DNA from: Zingiber officinale
Taxonomy: Eukaryota > Streptophyta > Magnoliopsida > Zingiberales > Zingiberaceae
DNA: 64,000 nt
Direction: 5' to 3'
Assembly (NCBI RefSeq): GCF_018446385.1
Contig: NC_055988.1
Coordinates: forward strand, 167,200,337 to 167,264,336
The notes under the pieces are model-generated. The model was given only the letters and a program-made list of their open reading frames with translations, was not told the origin of the DNA and did not search any database. This document shows, piece after piece, positions 1-12,052 of this stretch. A program made the position numbers and the translations under genes. The first letter of the stretch is position 1. Every line of letters starts with the position of its first letter.

Positions 1-3000
1 GTCGCTTCAATAGATGACAGATGCGCCGCTTGCAACGTTGTCGCGGTACCTTTCGCCTCCCTTTCGTGTTGCTATATTTGTAATTTTTATCGTGGATTCC
101 GTGGATCCCGAAGTTATTTACGAGTATTTGTAGCTGGACGATGATGTCGTTGTCTATTTCTCGTATTTACTTCGAATTTTAGTCTTGAAAACATTTGCCA
201 TGAGTTTACCAAGACGGTGAGGTTTCGAAATTTATATTGAAGTGCAAGAATGAAGTAGCTGCTAATAATTCTGAGGATCGAGCCTCAAGCACTCGTTTCT
301 GTTGAGAAGGATAGATATTGCTTCTGGTTACTCCAATTTGGATATTACTAGTAATATGGTCCTCATAAAGCTCAATGAAGTCATAGTTATTGCTAGTAAT
401 ATGATCTTGTATAGAATTTTTAAGATTCATGTAGCCAACCCTCGATAGTTGGGACACATGGCTCAATGATGATGATAATGATGATTGATTACAACAATCT
501 GGGAAGAAAGATACTATCTTCTCAAATACGACCATTATGCCTTTACCCATTCCCAACACCTGGTTGCAAAACAAGACTAAGCTTGTGGGTGATGATGCTC
601 GTGAACATGTGATGTTGCAATTTGATGTTGGAGGTGGATGTTGTAGAAGAGGGCATTTTAGTTTTTTTCCCCATTTTGGAAGAGGGCCGACCATATAAAT
701 AGAGACACTTTCTTCACTCCCACTCTTGGTTGTGAGGTGATGGACTAACCTTACTATTGATGGCAAGGTTATTCTTTGTGATTCCTTTTGAAGATTTGAA
801 ATTTGTAATTAGTAATGTTTATATTATAATTGCCATATCTGTCACTGATTATCACCTACTGAACAGAATTATCAAATTACTTGCTAAGTTGTGCAAACAT
901 CAATAGCCAGTATCTTATCCTTGATTTCTGCCTTTCTTACATGAGATACATTGTAAATTTTTGCAGGCTGAAATAGAGGTTGTACTTTCTAATGTAAGTA
1001 TCACACTATCTACTTTTCTAGTTAATTGTTGCTCCATTCACTATTAACATATTGGTTTGGACTCTCACATCATGTATTATGTTCTATTTTCATGTCCCAC
1101 ATACTGTGTGTCCATCTTTTTTTAGAACGATCTCAATTTTGTCTTTTGTGATTCAAATTGAAGACACCTTTGCCCAAAGCTCATTTCTAACTCAATTACT
1201 TTCATCAGATGTTAATAAAGATGCAAGCAAATGTAGTGATTGATGGAGGTTTCAATAGTTATTTTGCATTGCTTAATTTATTGGTATTGTGAACAAATAT
1301 ATGCATTCTTGCTTGTTGCAAACATTGCATGAGACAGGTATTTATACAAGGAAGTTCGTTATCATGTCTATCAGCATCGAGTATCAATAGGCATTTACAT
1401 GTGTGTCTCCACTAGTCACAGTTATCATGACTTGAATTCAATTGCTGTAATTTTCATTACCTAAAAGCACTATGGGGAATTTTAACTGAGTTTGGCAACC
1501 ATAAAACAACATAATATTTTACATTCTGGTGTCAAATAGTTTATTTACGGAATCCTACAGTACAATTGTAGATTTTTGAGTGCCTGAAGTAGTAATAGGA
1601 TCCATAAACAGTCACTTCAAGTTAAAACGCTACCGTTGAATATCTTGTACAATGTAAATTAGGAGAATATTTCAAGATCAACTGATGAGGCCATCTGTCA
1701 GTTGAAAATTCCATCTTATTTTCCTGCCCTCCCCACGATTCTTATTTTTTAGGTTGCACAGATAAAAACATGTTCAAAATAAACCTAATTTGGATTATGT
1801 TATTTGATTCAATTTTTGCTATCTTGTTCATGGTCTTATGTGAACTTAAGTGTGGACACACATGCAGATGCTGATGATTTTGTGATGATTTTGTAATTGA
1901 TTTTTGCTGCAGGAGAAACCAAGAAATCATCTAGATATGCGCCATCGATTGGACTCAAGAGGACAGCGTGAAGGAAAAGTAATTGATTACAGGTATCAAT
2001 GCACTGCATACATTATAGTATTCATTATCAGTCTGCAGCAGATGTGTCTTCATATATTGACAACTCAATTCTTAAGCTTAATTTTTCCTGATAAGCACCA
2101 AAAATCAACTTGTTTTTTTTTTATAAATTCTATTATATTTACCTTACAATGGAAGGATTTCTATATGGAGCCAATGAATCACACATAAACTATTGGGTTC
2201 TTTGTGATTATTTTTATCTGATTAACGTATTTGATATTCACTTCAAACAGGGTTAGTGAGTTAAGGGTGGTTGAACTCCTTGATGGTCTCTGTGAAAAAA
2301 TGCAGGATTTTACTCTTGAGGAGGTAGGTTTTCTCTTCGAGAGAATTGAGTTCCATTAGTCAGTCTGCACAATTTTCACTTCTGCCTTAGAAACAGAGAA
2401 ATGGAAAATGTGTAACTATGTTTCCTGCTAATGACTTCTATTTAATGTTTGCAGTCAGATTCAGGCGAACAAATGTGGGTAAAAGTAAGAAGTTGGGACA
2501 GCATTGAAGGTGGTGAGTAGCTAAACTATTCGTCTTTTGTGTTTCACAAAGTTGCAAATCACTTATGCAATCAATTTTAAAATTTAATTCTTATGTGCAA
2601 TTGAAAGAACTGAGCAATAGAAAAAGGCTTGTTTTATTTTTTTTTTCATTATTTGGTAAAGGAAGTATGATGTGTTTTATCACATGTAATTTGTGAATAA
2701 TACTATTGCAATAATCTTTCTTTCACTCCTATAAGATGAATTATATTTCCATTTCCTTATTTCTAAATTCTAGGTAATATAGCTCCTTCTTTCTGGCCAC
2801 TAAAAGAAAGAAAGAATCCTCATGATATTATATTTCTGCTATTGCAGACAGTTTCTTGTTCTTGTATTCTATCTATCCTCTTAAAGAGACCGAGATGGAT
2901 GATTGCTTTTGTTCTGGTCTTGGGCATTTGTTTTTGTCAGTTATGATACATCAGTTAATGGCCGGTTAAGACTGTTGCTCTTAAATATAGACCCAGTTTA

Positions 3001-5263
3001 GAGGACATTACTCCCTCATGCTAATCATTTTGATTGTTTATTTATGTGGGGAGAAAATTAACTGTTATCTATCAAAGTATTCTGATTCTATTTTATTCTT
3101 CTCTTTTTGTTTACTGGAGGCAGATAAGCAAGCAGCACTAGCATACTCGAAACAGTTATCCTCGTTTTGTGGAAGGTAGATTATGTATTATTGTCCCGCG
3201 TATGGTCGTTTATCTTCCATGCTTTTTGCTTGAGGGTATTCAATCTTGTTTTGTTTGTTTATCTTGTCAAGCTTGTCTGAATTTGTTTATTAAAAATCAG
3301 CTTTTACTTATACGAGCTCGCTAATGATATGTCTGTCCTAACTATTTAGTTAAATTATTGATCCAATAAATAAATCTTATATTATTACTCATTTTTAACC
3401 TACTACAGATAATTTGAAACTTGGAATTTATAAGGTTGCAAAATATACACATGTTTTATATCCTTTTGTATCTTTGAATTAAAAACTAAAGAAACAAGAT
3501 CACAATGAGCTTTGTTATAAATATCAATGAGTTGAGCATACTAGTCTTTGAGCATTCATTTATATATTTTTTTATTTGAAACGAACATGTACGAACTCTT
3601 ATTTAGGTGAGTATTGAATTTGTTCCCTAATATTAGTTCGCTTTCAACCCTATTTATGAGAATCTCAATTTCTTAACATTGTTTTCGGTAATGTGGACCT
3701 TATACTCCTCTTTTTAGTACCTCATCATGGTGTCGATAATGTTAAGCTTTCTATATCTTAGATGATGGATTAGCTAATCTACAAAATTTAACTCATCAGA
3801 ACTGTCAGTTCCTATTGACATCATGCCATAGGGAGACCCTGTTTGATTGAGTGACCTGATGTTTTGTTGCATTTCAGGTTGCTGGAGGACACAGAGGATG
3901 AGGTGAGCTGAGGTTTCATTTTGCATCCTTGATAATTTTGTTTTTCCAATGTTTATTTGTCGATCTGTTTCCAACACAAAGTTAACCCAACCAAAAGTAC
4001 AGCCAATACAAGACATATCGATTATTTTGCTCTTGGTAGTGCTGCAACAACACCGACTCAAGAGCATCTTCTTTTCGCAGCTTGCAGAGTGGATAAAGAA
4101 AGGATTTACGCAAGCCGGCAGTGTAAGCAAAGTCCTTTGTCAAGATCTCAGTAAACACTGCAGCTACTCCAGGTAATTAGCATCCCTGTGGTGATCTCCT
4201 GTTGGCTATTTCTGCCATTAGAACTCGTAGATCACATTTCGGGTGCATGATCCTACTAATTCAGAACATTCTTTTATCTGTGCCATAGCTTGTGGTCTTT
4301 GAGCGCATCTTTAATAATTTCCAAGGCCTCGGTCTCTTCTGGGTCTAGCCCATGAGACAAGTACGGTCTTTATTGTGGGATTCATTTATGCATTTGATGT
4401 GGAGTGATCAAACGCAATGCTAATATTTGATTAGCAGTGTGATGCTTTCGATCTAGTAGCATTTTACTGGTCCTAAAACATTGAGACACGGCATTTGAAG
4501 CCTTGGTCAAGAGAGATACTAATTTGATTAGCAGTGTGATGCTTTCGATCTGGTAGCATTTTGCCAGTCCTAAAACTTCTAGACGCGACATTTGAAACCT
4601 TGGTCAAGAGATATACTAATTTGATTAGCAGTGTGATGCTTTCGATCTAGTAGCATTTTACCGGTCCTAAAACTTTTAGATGCGGCATTTGAAACCTTGG
4701 TCAAGAGATATAAGATATACTAATTTGATTAGCAGTGTGATGCTTTCAATCTAGTAGCATTTTACCAGTTCTAAAACTTTTAGACGCGGCATTTGAAACC
4801 TTGGTCAAGAGACGAGGTTCTTAAAATAGTGGGTTCATGTATAAGTCAAGTTATTGAAAGTTTTGCTGAAAGAACTTTCAATTTAGTAACATTTTCCCAA
4901 TCCTCCTAGAACTTTCGATAAATAAGTATGGCCCCCTAAAATGGGTGTATGTATACAAACATGGAGTGATCAAATTGTTGCAACTTTTTTCTCCAATTTA
5001 GTAGCATCTTAGCGGTCGTAAAATTTTGATGATACATTTGAAATTGTTCATGAGACAAGTATGGTTCTTTCAATCTAGTTGCATTATACCAATCCTCTAG
5101 AACTTTCATCGATAAGAATCTTCACAATTCCCGGTTTGCACTCATAACAACATATCTGTACGTCCTTGTGCTTCATGATTGACTTTACAGTTTATATACT
5201 AAGCTGATGTTTTGTTGTGTTGGTTGCAGTGGTTCCTCCGCGATGGATCATGGAGAGCTGTAG
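1..5263 (+). CDS. Canopy-family (DUF3456, saposin-like) ER protein, 5'-partial
   Basis: Nine coding exons, all GT-AG and phase-consistent: 1-45, 967-993, 1913-1992, 2251-2323, 2455-2512, 3124-3175, 3878-3902, 4081-4172, 5230-5263. Together they encode 161 residues from this window; the signal peptide and first exon(s) lie upstream. Motifs seen: RCAAC at the start, NEKPRNHLDMRHRLDSRGQR, then VSELRVVELLDGLCEKM, SSFCGRLLEDTEDELAEWIK and LCQDLSKHC. The six spaced cysteines and these motifs match the canopy/TLR4-regulator (MIR-interacting saposin-like) family, which acts in the ER lumen on folding or trafficking of secretory proteins. The product ends in HGEL, which resembles a KDEL-type retrieval signal. 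Introns are long and AT-rich; the last holds a 97-bp tandem repeat. The family call is confident; client proteins are unknown. Confidence 0.87.
4427..4818. repeat. 97-bp tandem repeat, four copies, in last canopy intron
   Basis: The unit starting TTGATTAGCAGTGTGATGCT recurs at 4427, 4524, 4621 and 4725. Spacing is 97, 97 and 104 bp; the last spacer carries a 7-bp insertion. Each copy continues with CTAGTAGCATTTTACC and CATTTGAAACCTTGGTCAAG. Decayed partial copies follow to about 5110. It lies wholly inside an intron. Confidence 0.9.
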
Positions 5264-6403
5264 CGGAAAATCAAACGATAACCAAAGATTCTTTTTAGGA
5301 GATATCACAAACATTTGAATCCAATCGTGAACCCGAAAGTTGATACGAAGACACCATTTTATCATTTTTGTTTGATTTGAAGTTGAGGGATGCATTCAAA
5401 GCCAATGCCACTATATCATTAAACTTGATACGATCCTAATTTTATTTTCATCTTATTGGACATGTTTGGAGCCTATTGTCTATTCACTCGTGTTGGATGA
5501 ATTTGATATGGAAGAAAATAATTGTTTCCGAGTTGAAAACCTCTTCAACTTGTTCATAAGATAAATTTAAAATATAAGTTATATATATATTCATAAGTCA
5601 TAGCCAATTTTAAGTTCAGATAAAAGAAAAAAAAAAGATTAATAACCTCAAGCTTGTGATGACCAGTCTGATTTTACACTATGGGGAGTCCAGCATCTTT
5701 TAATTATACTATGGGGAGTTCAGCATCTTTTAATTATGTATCTCCATTTGGAAGAAAAATTAATTTTAATTAATTTTGATGTCCATCAGATAAATAAATG
5801 GATTCATTGAATTATTATATTTCAAAATTAATTTTTAAAAGTTAAATATTTACGGACTAGATCATCCAGACATAATTTACCTGGCTGACCTGGTTTATTC
5901 ATGGCTGACCTGGTTTATACATATTGCTTGGAGAATTAAACAAAATATAGATAGGTGTTTTTTAAAGAATAATAAATAAATAAATAAATATAAATATTCC
6001 TTCAAATAAAAAATATATATAATAATAAATAGCAATTCCATGAGAATTAAAATGTTTAATTTATTTTTATCGTCAAATAAAAAAAAATATTCCAGCTAAT
6101 TTTTATGTACCAAATGTCCCATTAAAGCATAATCTTTGCAACAAAGAAACATATTCTTCATCGGTGATTAAAAAAGCAGAAATTCTAATAAACACTTACA
6201 ACTAAATTTCACTGTGATGCAATCATAAAGTCTAACAATCCATGCAACCCAACCAAGCGGCTAGGGTTTACATATTTTAGTGAATCAAGAACCATATTAT
6301 TCATTGACGAGTTCCAACCGATCGACAAGTTGCAACTTGAAAAGAAGCAGACGGCAAAGGGAGAACTAGCTTAGCGAACACAACTGCTGGACATAGTTGA
6401 TAT
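5264..6403. other. 3' flank of canopy gene, AT-rich, with two small direct duplications
   Basis: No coding potential was seen. It holds the 3' UTR of the canopy gene, the end of the facing gene's 3' region, a 30-bp direct duplication at 5678-5737 (unit containing ATGGGGAG and CAGCATCTTTTAATTAT), and a 20-bp duplication at 5882-5921 (TGGCTGACCTGGTTTA). The two flanking genes converge here. Confidence 0.6.
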
Positions 6404-9400
6404 TCATATAGCAGCTTCAATCTCATCAGGAGACACTGCCACTCCATTTGGCTTGTCATTTGCATGGATTTGAGAAGAAACCTCATCGATAGCCAGGTTA
6501 AGTTCATCAATCTTTTGTGTCAGCACCTTCCTGGTTTTCTGCAATCACCAATTCGCTATCGTAAGCATAAGTGCAGCTCAAATCAGGTACCAAATCTGGG
6601 CTAAACATAAAGTGAAGGCACGAAAGTATAGATTCTTTGTCAAGTTAGCGAAACTGTGAGCGATATGAACTTGCTAATTCAGTATAGAACTAGAATTCAA
6701 TTGTCTGGAGCAACCAAAAAGACACAAGATTAGCTTGGAGATGTCTCTGCCCTTTATTAAGATATAAAAAAGGGCAACTTAGTGCACAAAATTTCCACTA
6801 ATATATGGTCCCAAGGAAGGGTCTATTACACAGCCTTACCCATGCTATTTTCATAATTCAAATCTGTGACTACTCATTTAACCCTGAGATTGAAGTCCCA
6901 TCAGCTTTAGAAAACTCCTGATTATGTGTTCAATGACTAGTTAAGTCAATCATTCAATATAGAACAGACGTGATGAATCCATATTCACCCCTTTTACCAA
7001 AGTTTACAATTTCGTTTGAGCCAAAGTAGAGTCTCCAGCAAGGATAAAATAGTATTGATGCGGTGCTAGTCAACACATGGAATTAGTAGCATCGATGAGT
7101 AGGGGAGTGGAGTCAAGGAGCAGCAGAAGCTGAAGAGGGAGAAAAAGAGAGGCTCACAATTTACCTCATTGAATCTGCCCTAGCCGACAATCATGGTTTT
7201 GGGAAGACCCAACAGCAACTATCCATCAGCCTACCCCATGAATTTACCAACCCACTTCTGCTTGCAGCCAAAACTGCAGATGCTCACCACAATTGCAGAT
7301 GACACTTATGGCTGTGGAAAATGCTAGCCCGGAACTGAATAGGGTGCTCACAACTTGCAGAACTGAGTTCAAAGTGCTCCATATTGCAGTCAGGGATGAA
7401 TGATAAGTTTGAATTTAAAACCTTGTTTTCAGCCACATCAAGGAATAACACCTATTTGAAGTTGGCTATGTGATCAATTCTGCGATTGTGCTCCAAGTAA
7501 TAATCACATCTATCATTAGTGGTAATATGTATGACCAAACTATATTAGCTACAAGGATCATATCCTGGCCTTATGTAAGCTCCGCAAATAATGGCCAGTG
7601 GAAACTCCATTTTGTGTAACTGTTGTTGCAAATCTGTAATCTTCTTTACAGACTGGTATTCCTTTATGTTCAGGGACTATGATTGATGAATAATTGTTTA
7701 ATTGTGTCAAATCCAGAATAACTATCAAGGAAGCTTGTTACAATATTATAATCTATTGGTTGATCTTGCAACATAAGACAAATTGATTTCAAACAATTTT
7801 CATTTTCAGTTGTTCTTCAATTTCCCAAAGTTTGTATGGTTCATTACTTATTTTCTACCACTAGAGGAATTATGTCATTCTATTTATTAACAAGAGTTGA
7901 TCAGTGAGTCAACTAAGAGGAAAGAGATGTGTCCAGAAAACCTAATCGTTAGTTCTGTTACAATAGATGTTTGGTTGTAGCAAGGTCCTTCTACCACAGA
8001 TGTTAAAACTATTACAATAACACGTACCTCCAAAGCTTTCTCCTCGTCATAGATGAACTTTGGCAACTTCCTCATAAGTTCTTTTTTGTCTGTGCCAGCC
8101 AGTGCTTTGCTGATCTGGAATAATAATCATTTATCAGGAGGAATAGAAAAAGACATGATCACGGCTGAACTTTGTGAATGCCATTTGCATAATCTTGAAA
8201 TGAAAGTTTACAAATCATTTACTATCATTATAGAACATTTTTAAAAGAATTGGTTTAAGATCAAAATGCACATAGAAACGCCACACGCATGCACATGCCC
8301 TAACACAACAGATTTTATGTACTCTTGAAGTCAGATTAAGAGCAAATGTTATAGTTTCACCCCTTTACCTCTACAGCTTAATTTATAAAGACGGCGGATC
8401 TGGTTCAGCTACAACTGGAAAATGATGCAAAAGGTGAAGCTTTACCATTATGAGCGGTATATGATACAGAATTTGCATATTATGCTGAAGTTGAGTCATC
8501 CACACATGGAACATATCAAAATGGAGATGATAGCTAACAAAGAAAATATCACTTTGTACCTGAGGTGCATAGACACAAGCAAGTGTGCCAACCATCATTC
8601 CTCCCAGCAAAAAGCCACCAATGAATGAGCTCGCAGTGCTTGACCTTCCCCCCTCTCTATTTTGATTGCACAAAGCACAAAAAATTGCTGCTTATTTAGA
8701 CAGGAAGAAAGTTGAATCAAATTGAATCTCTTCACAGTTTATAATTATAAACCTTGGTGCATAAAATTGATAAAGCAGTTCTCCTTTCTGGATTTTGTGA
8801 CAGGCCTCAAATTTGAATCCAGTTGTATCACTAGTGGGAATCCACTAGAGACTTAAATAGCGGTGTCAAATTTGGCATCATCTAAAAAGATTAAACAACC
8901 AGGCTTCTTAAGTGAATATCCATGCCTAAGAGCCCGTAATGGTTACCAGTTCATAAATGTCTAATTTACTACAATATTATTGCAAGTCCTTGGAAAGAAC
9001 TATACAACAATTATGTGAATCATTATTCGATTTACACCAGAACCTTATCCCTGGTTTGGTTAATAAACACTAAACTCAACTTATTTAACACAACACTAAA
9101 AAGTCTCAGATCTTGAGTCAGAATCCTGCTACTGATCCATAATTACGTTTAGAATCTCGCTATTAATCTATAGTTATGTTAAATCAATTGGTGTGTCTAA
9201 TTTGTATATCAACAGGTGAAGGGGAGGGTTGAGCATACAATAACATACAGATAGAATTCTTCCTTAATAGATTAAGTTCTTGCGCAAGCGCCTAAATTCT
9301 AGCAAATCAACAAACAGATAACAGAAAAAAAAAAATAGGCACTTTTTAGCAATTAAATCACCTATAAGAAGCTCTGGGAATGCATCGACCTTTGGGAATT

Positions 9401-9820
9401 GCGACTCCAGCACTCTTTCGGCGAAGAGGAGCAGAAGACAAACCGAGAGGATGGCAAATGACAAAAGATTTCTCCGACATCTTCAACGCATTTCCTGGAA
9501 TGAAAAAGTATCAAAAAAATCGATCCTGAGCACACCAATAGAAACATGAAATCGGCGGGAAAAAAATTCTTTCGACTAAAGAACTGAACAAATGTAACCA
9601 TAATCCTGCATCAGATCTTAAGAATTGCCCCCAAAAAAACACAAACACGAGAAACGGCAGACCGTGCGATTTACACAGAATCAACAGAAATTAGGGGTAC
9701 AGCACAATTAACATGGGGGATCGACGCCAGGACCCCGAGAACCAAGGCACGAAGCTTACCGGAGTTCCGTTGGAGGTAAGGCCCGTTGACGGAGACGAGG
9801 GAGCTCGCGATCGCCGCCAT
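6404..9820 (-). CDS. Small plastid inner-envelope membrane protein (At1g42960-like)
   Basis: Five coding exons on the minus strand: 9760-9820, 9362-9494, 8560-8656, 8028-8114, 6404-6538 (stop at 6404-6406). They total 513 nt and encode 170 aa, with all junctions in phase. The first ~65 residues are rich in S, A and R with almost no acidic residues, a typical plastid transit peptide. Residues about 76-95 ([20 protein letters not shown]) form one transmembrane segment. The tail contains [20 protein letters not shown], likely helical, and ends PDEIEAAI. This matches a plant-specific family that I recall as a chloroplast inner-envelope protein of unknown function. The start MAAIASS was chosen because it begins a good transit peptide, although the frame is open further upstream (another ATG lies in frame in the 5' region). 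Confidence 0.85.
6539..8027. other. Large intron of the plastid protein gene
   Basis: This is the intron between coding exons 4 and 5 of the minus-strand plastid protein gene. It is about 1.5 kb. No exon, RNA gene or clear mobile element was recognised inside it. Confidence 0.6.
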
Positions 9821-9960
9821 GGTGCTCAGCAATCTGATCCTTTTCGCAAGGGATTGTGGCGCTTTTATGGTCGATGAGTTCGAGAAGGGCAACTGCCGCT
9901 CGACATCGATAACTCCGACCTCCATGGCCGGCCCAAATCGATGAAACCCGGTCGAGCATC

Positions 9961-10534
9961 CACTGGGTCCGGCTAAATTGGGTTCATCGATACCGGTCTT
10001 CCGGATCACATATGTAAACAAGTTCTACCAAGCTTGTTGGTGTTTAAATTTATTTGATAAATAATTTATATGAGTTAAACTGAGTTAAATCAAATTTATA
10101 ATAAATTAAGTTATTACAATAATTATTCAAACTTACTTAGTTTTTTTTTATGAGCTTAGTTTAACTTTGGTCTATTTAGATATTATCGGACATTCAATTC
10201 AAATTTATTTAATTATTTAAAATTTTTAAATTTTAAACTTATTTGATTAGTTATTAAGTTTGATTATATAAATTTATTTGTTCATTTTAAATATTTTTTA
10301 TTTATTTAGGGAGTTAAAAAAATTTATTGATGAATATGATTCACGAATATTGTTTATAAATATTATTTATGAATATTATTTATATTGTTCACGAATAATC
10401 ATTAACGAGTTGAATACATATAAATTCAAATATTTCTATTTAGTTAAACGTGTTGTTTAAGTTTATTTACGAATATTCATGAACATCAAGCTAAATATTA
10501 AATTTATTTAAAAACGTTCGATTAATTTAAAATT
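9961..10534. repeat. Degenerate AT-rich dispersed repeat upstream of plastid gene
   Basis: AT-rich sequence of the type TTTATGAATATT / GTTCACGAAT / AACGAGTTGAA, resembling the interior of the foldback element at 35540-36182. The termini are decayed. No gene was seen. It lies within the upstream region of the minus-strand plastid gene. Confidence 0.4.
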
Positions 10535-10545
10535 CTAATTGGGTA

Positions 10546-10751
10546 GTTTGGATCCTCTGTCCCCAAATTTCTCTGTCTCCGTGTTCCCTTGTCGATCAGA
10601 CAGACCAGATTACATCCCAAGGATACCTTGCACATCATGAGAATACTGCACACATCTTAAAGATGTCATGATGCTTTAAAATATAATCTGATCTGTCTGA
10701 TTGACAGAGAATATGAGGACAGAGAAATTTGAAGATAGAGGATCTGAACTG
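10546..10751. mobile_element. Foldback MITE 1 (206 bp) with 11-bp target duplication
   Basis: The direct repeat CTAATTGGGTA flanks it at 10535-10545 and 10752-10762. The two ends are inverted copies: the left starts GTTTGGATCCTCTGTCCCC and the right end, read on the minus strand, is AGTTCAGATCCTCTATCTTC. Both continue with AAATTTCTCTGTC and CAGACAG(A/)CCAGATTA-like sequence, so nearly the whole element folds on itself. The length of the target duplication suggests the Mutator-like superfamily. Confidence 0.75.
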
Positions 10752-10986
10752 CTAATTGGGTATCTCAGCACACAGACGATTTGGTTTGAGCTGGCTCAAG
10801 CCGGTGAATTGAGTTAGGCAGTTAGCAGGTTCAAAAATATTGGGCCAAGCACATACCAGCTGGGCCCAAATGGACAAGCCTTATAAGATCAATTAATAAA
10901 TTTAACAGAAAACTGTCATTTATATTCATTTATATAAATTAATATTTAAAATTATTCAAGTGACGAAGGAAATCATCTTATTCATC

Positions 10987-11329
10987 AAACGAGATCCCCT
11001 GTTTCATGATCCCGTGTCCCGGTGTCCCACTCATCGCAGCTTGAGGCTCTCGACCTGACTCAAATTATACTCTGGGAAAGGTGAATCTAAGAGGATTGTG
11101 ACCGGCACGATAGTTATCGGAATCATGCCACTGTTGGACCTTGGCTTTCCTCTTCCATCGACTCCAGCTCCTGCTCCTCCTCTGGCATATTTCGGCCGCA
11201 ATCGTGCTAGTCATGATCCCTTTGGATTCACCTTTCTCCCAGGATATAGTTTAGATCGGGCGGGCGGCGAGTGGGCTATAGCGTATGGGACACGGGGACG
11301 CAGGATTCTGGGACAGAGGATACCGTCTG
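10987..11329. mobile_element. Foldback MITE 2 (343 bp) with 10-bp target duplication
   Basis: CTTATTCATC occurs at 10977-10986 and 11330-11339. Ends are inverted: GAGATCCCCTGTTTCATGAT on the left against GGTATCCTCTGTCCCAGAAT read from the right. Further in, GGTGAATC pairs with GATTCACC beside CTCTGGGA/TCCCAGGA arms. The open frame at 11098-11388 is a by-product of the fold. Confidence 0.7.
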
Positions 11330-11456
11330 CTTATTCATCGGTTTGGTATTGGCCTGATCAGATGAAGATTGAAGCTTCTGTCCTGTAATTTTGTGTCTCC
11401 TCTGTCCCATTAGTTAAACGGCATAAACAAAAACAATCAAGAAATGAGCTTGTACA

Positions 11457-11599
11457 AGTTGAGATCCTCTGTTCATAAAATGGTGTGTTCTCATATCCCC
11501 TCACCAATCGGACGGTCATGATGGCCTTGTAATGTGCATTGCATCCTTGAGATATGATTTAACAGGACACACCATTTTGGGGACAGAGGATCTCAACTC
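11457..11599. mobile_element. Foldback MITE 3 (~143 bp), same terminal family
   Basis: The left end, AGTTGAGATCCTCTGTTC then AAAATGGTGTGT, is the inverse of the right end (ACACACCATTTT then GGGGACAGAGGATCTCAACT). It shares the GATCCTCTGTCC core with the two neighbouring foldbacks. I saw no clear target duplication. Confidence 0.65.
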
Positions 11600-12052
11600 G
11601 CCAACTAATTGAAGGGGAGTATGCCTGCGCTAAGGGATGTCTTGACTAGCTCGACAACATGAACATCAACGATACCACTGGACCAAGCTGCCGACAACAC
11701 AATAAGCTCACCGCCGGAGCAGAAATAGTTGCCGACAACACGATAAACTCACCGTCGGAGCAGAAATAGTTGGATCTGTGAGGACAAACTCAGACGACAA
11801 AAGACACTGAAAAATTCCCAAGAACATATTCTTTCTTTCAAAGCAGTGTTTTATTGGACGAGTATATCGACAAACAAAACTAAAGCTTGAATATAGAATG
11901 CGCAACAGAAGTAGCTCACCAAACAGATCGATAACGAAACGAGTATAAGAAACAAATTCATTCCTTTCAAATTTCCATCCTCAACCAGAATGGGCATTCA
12001 AAGTAAACATGCCCCTTCAAAAGTATACTTGTACTATGTTTCAATGCCATTT

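Noticed and set aside
6301..6510. 69-codon minus frame over the plastid gene's last exon
   Set aside because: Wrong frame. The proper frame gives [18 protein letters not shown] and a family-like C-terminus.
11098..11388. 96-codon frame
   Set aside because: Falls within a foldback MITE and has no recognisable domain.
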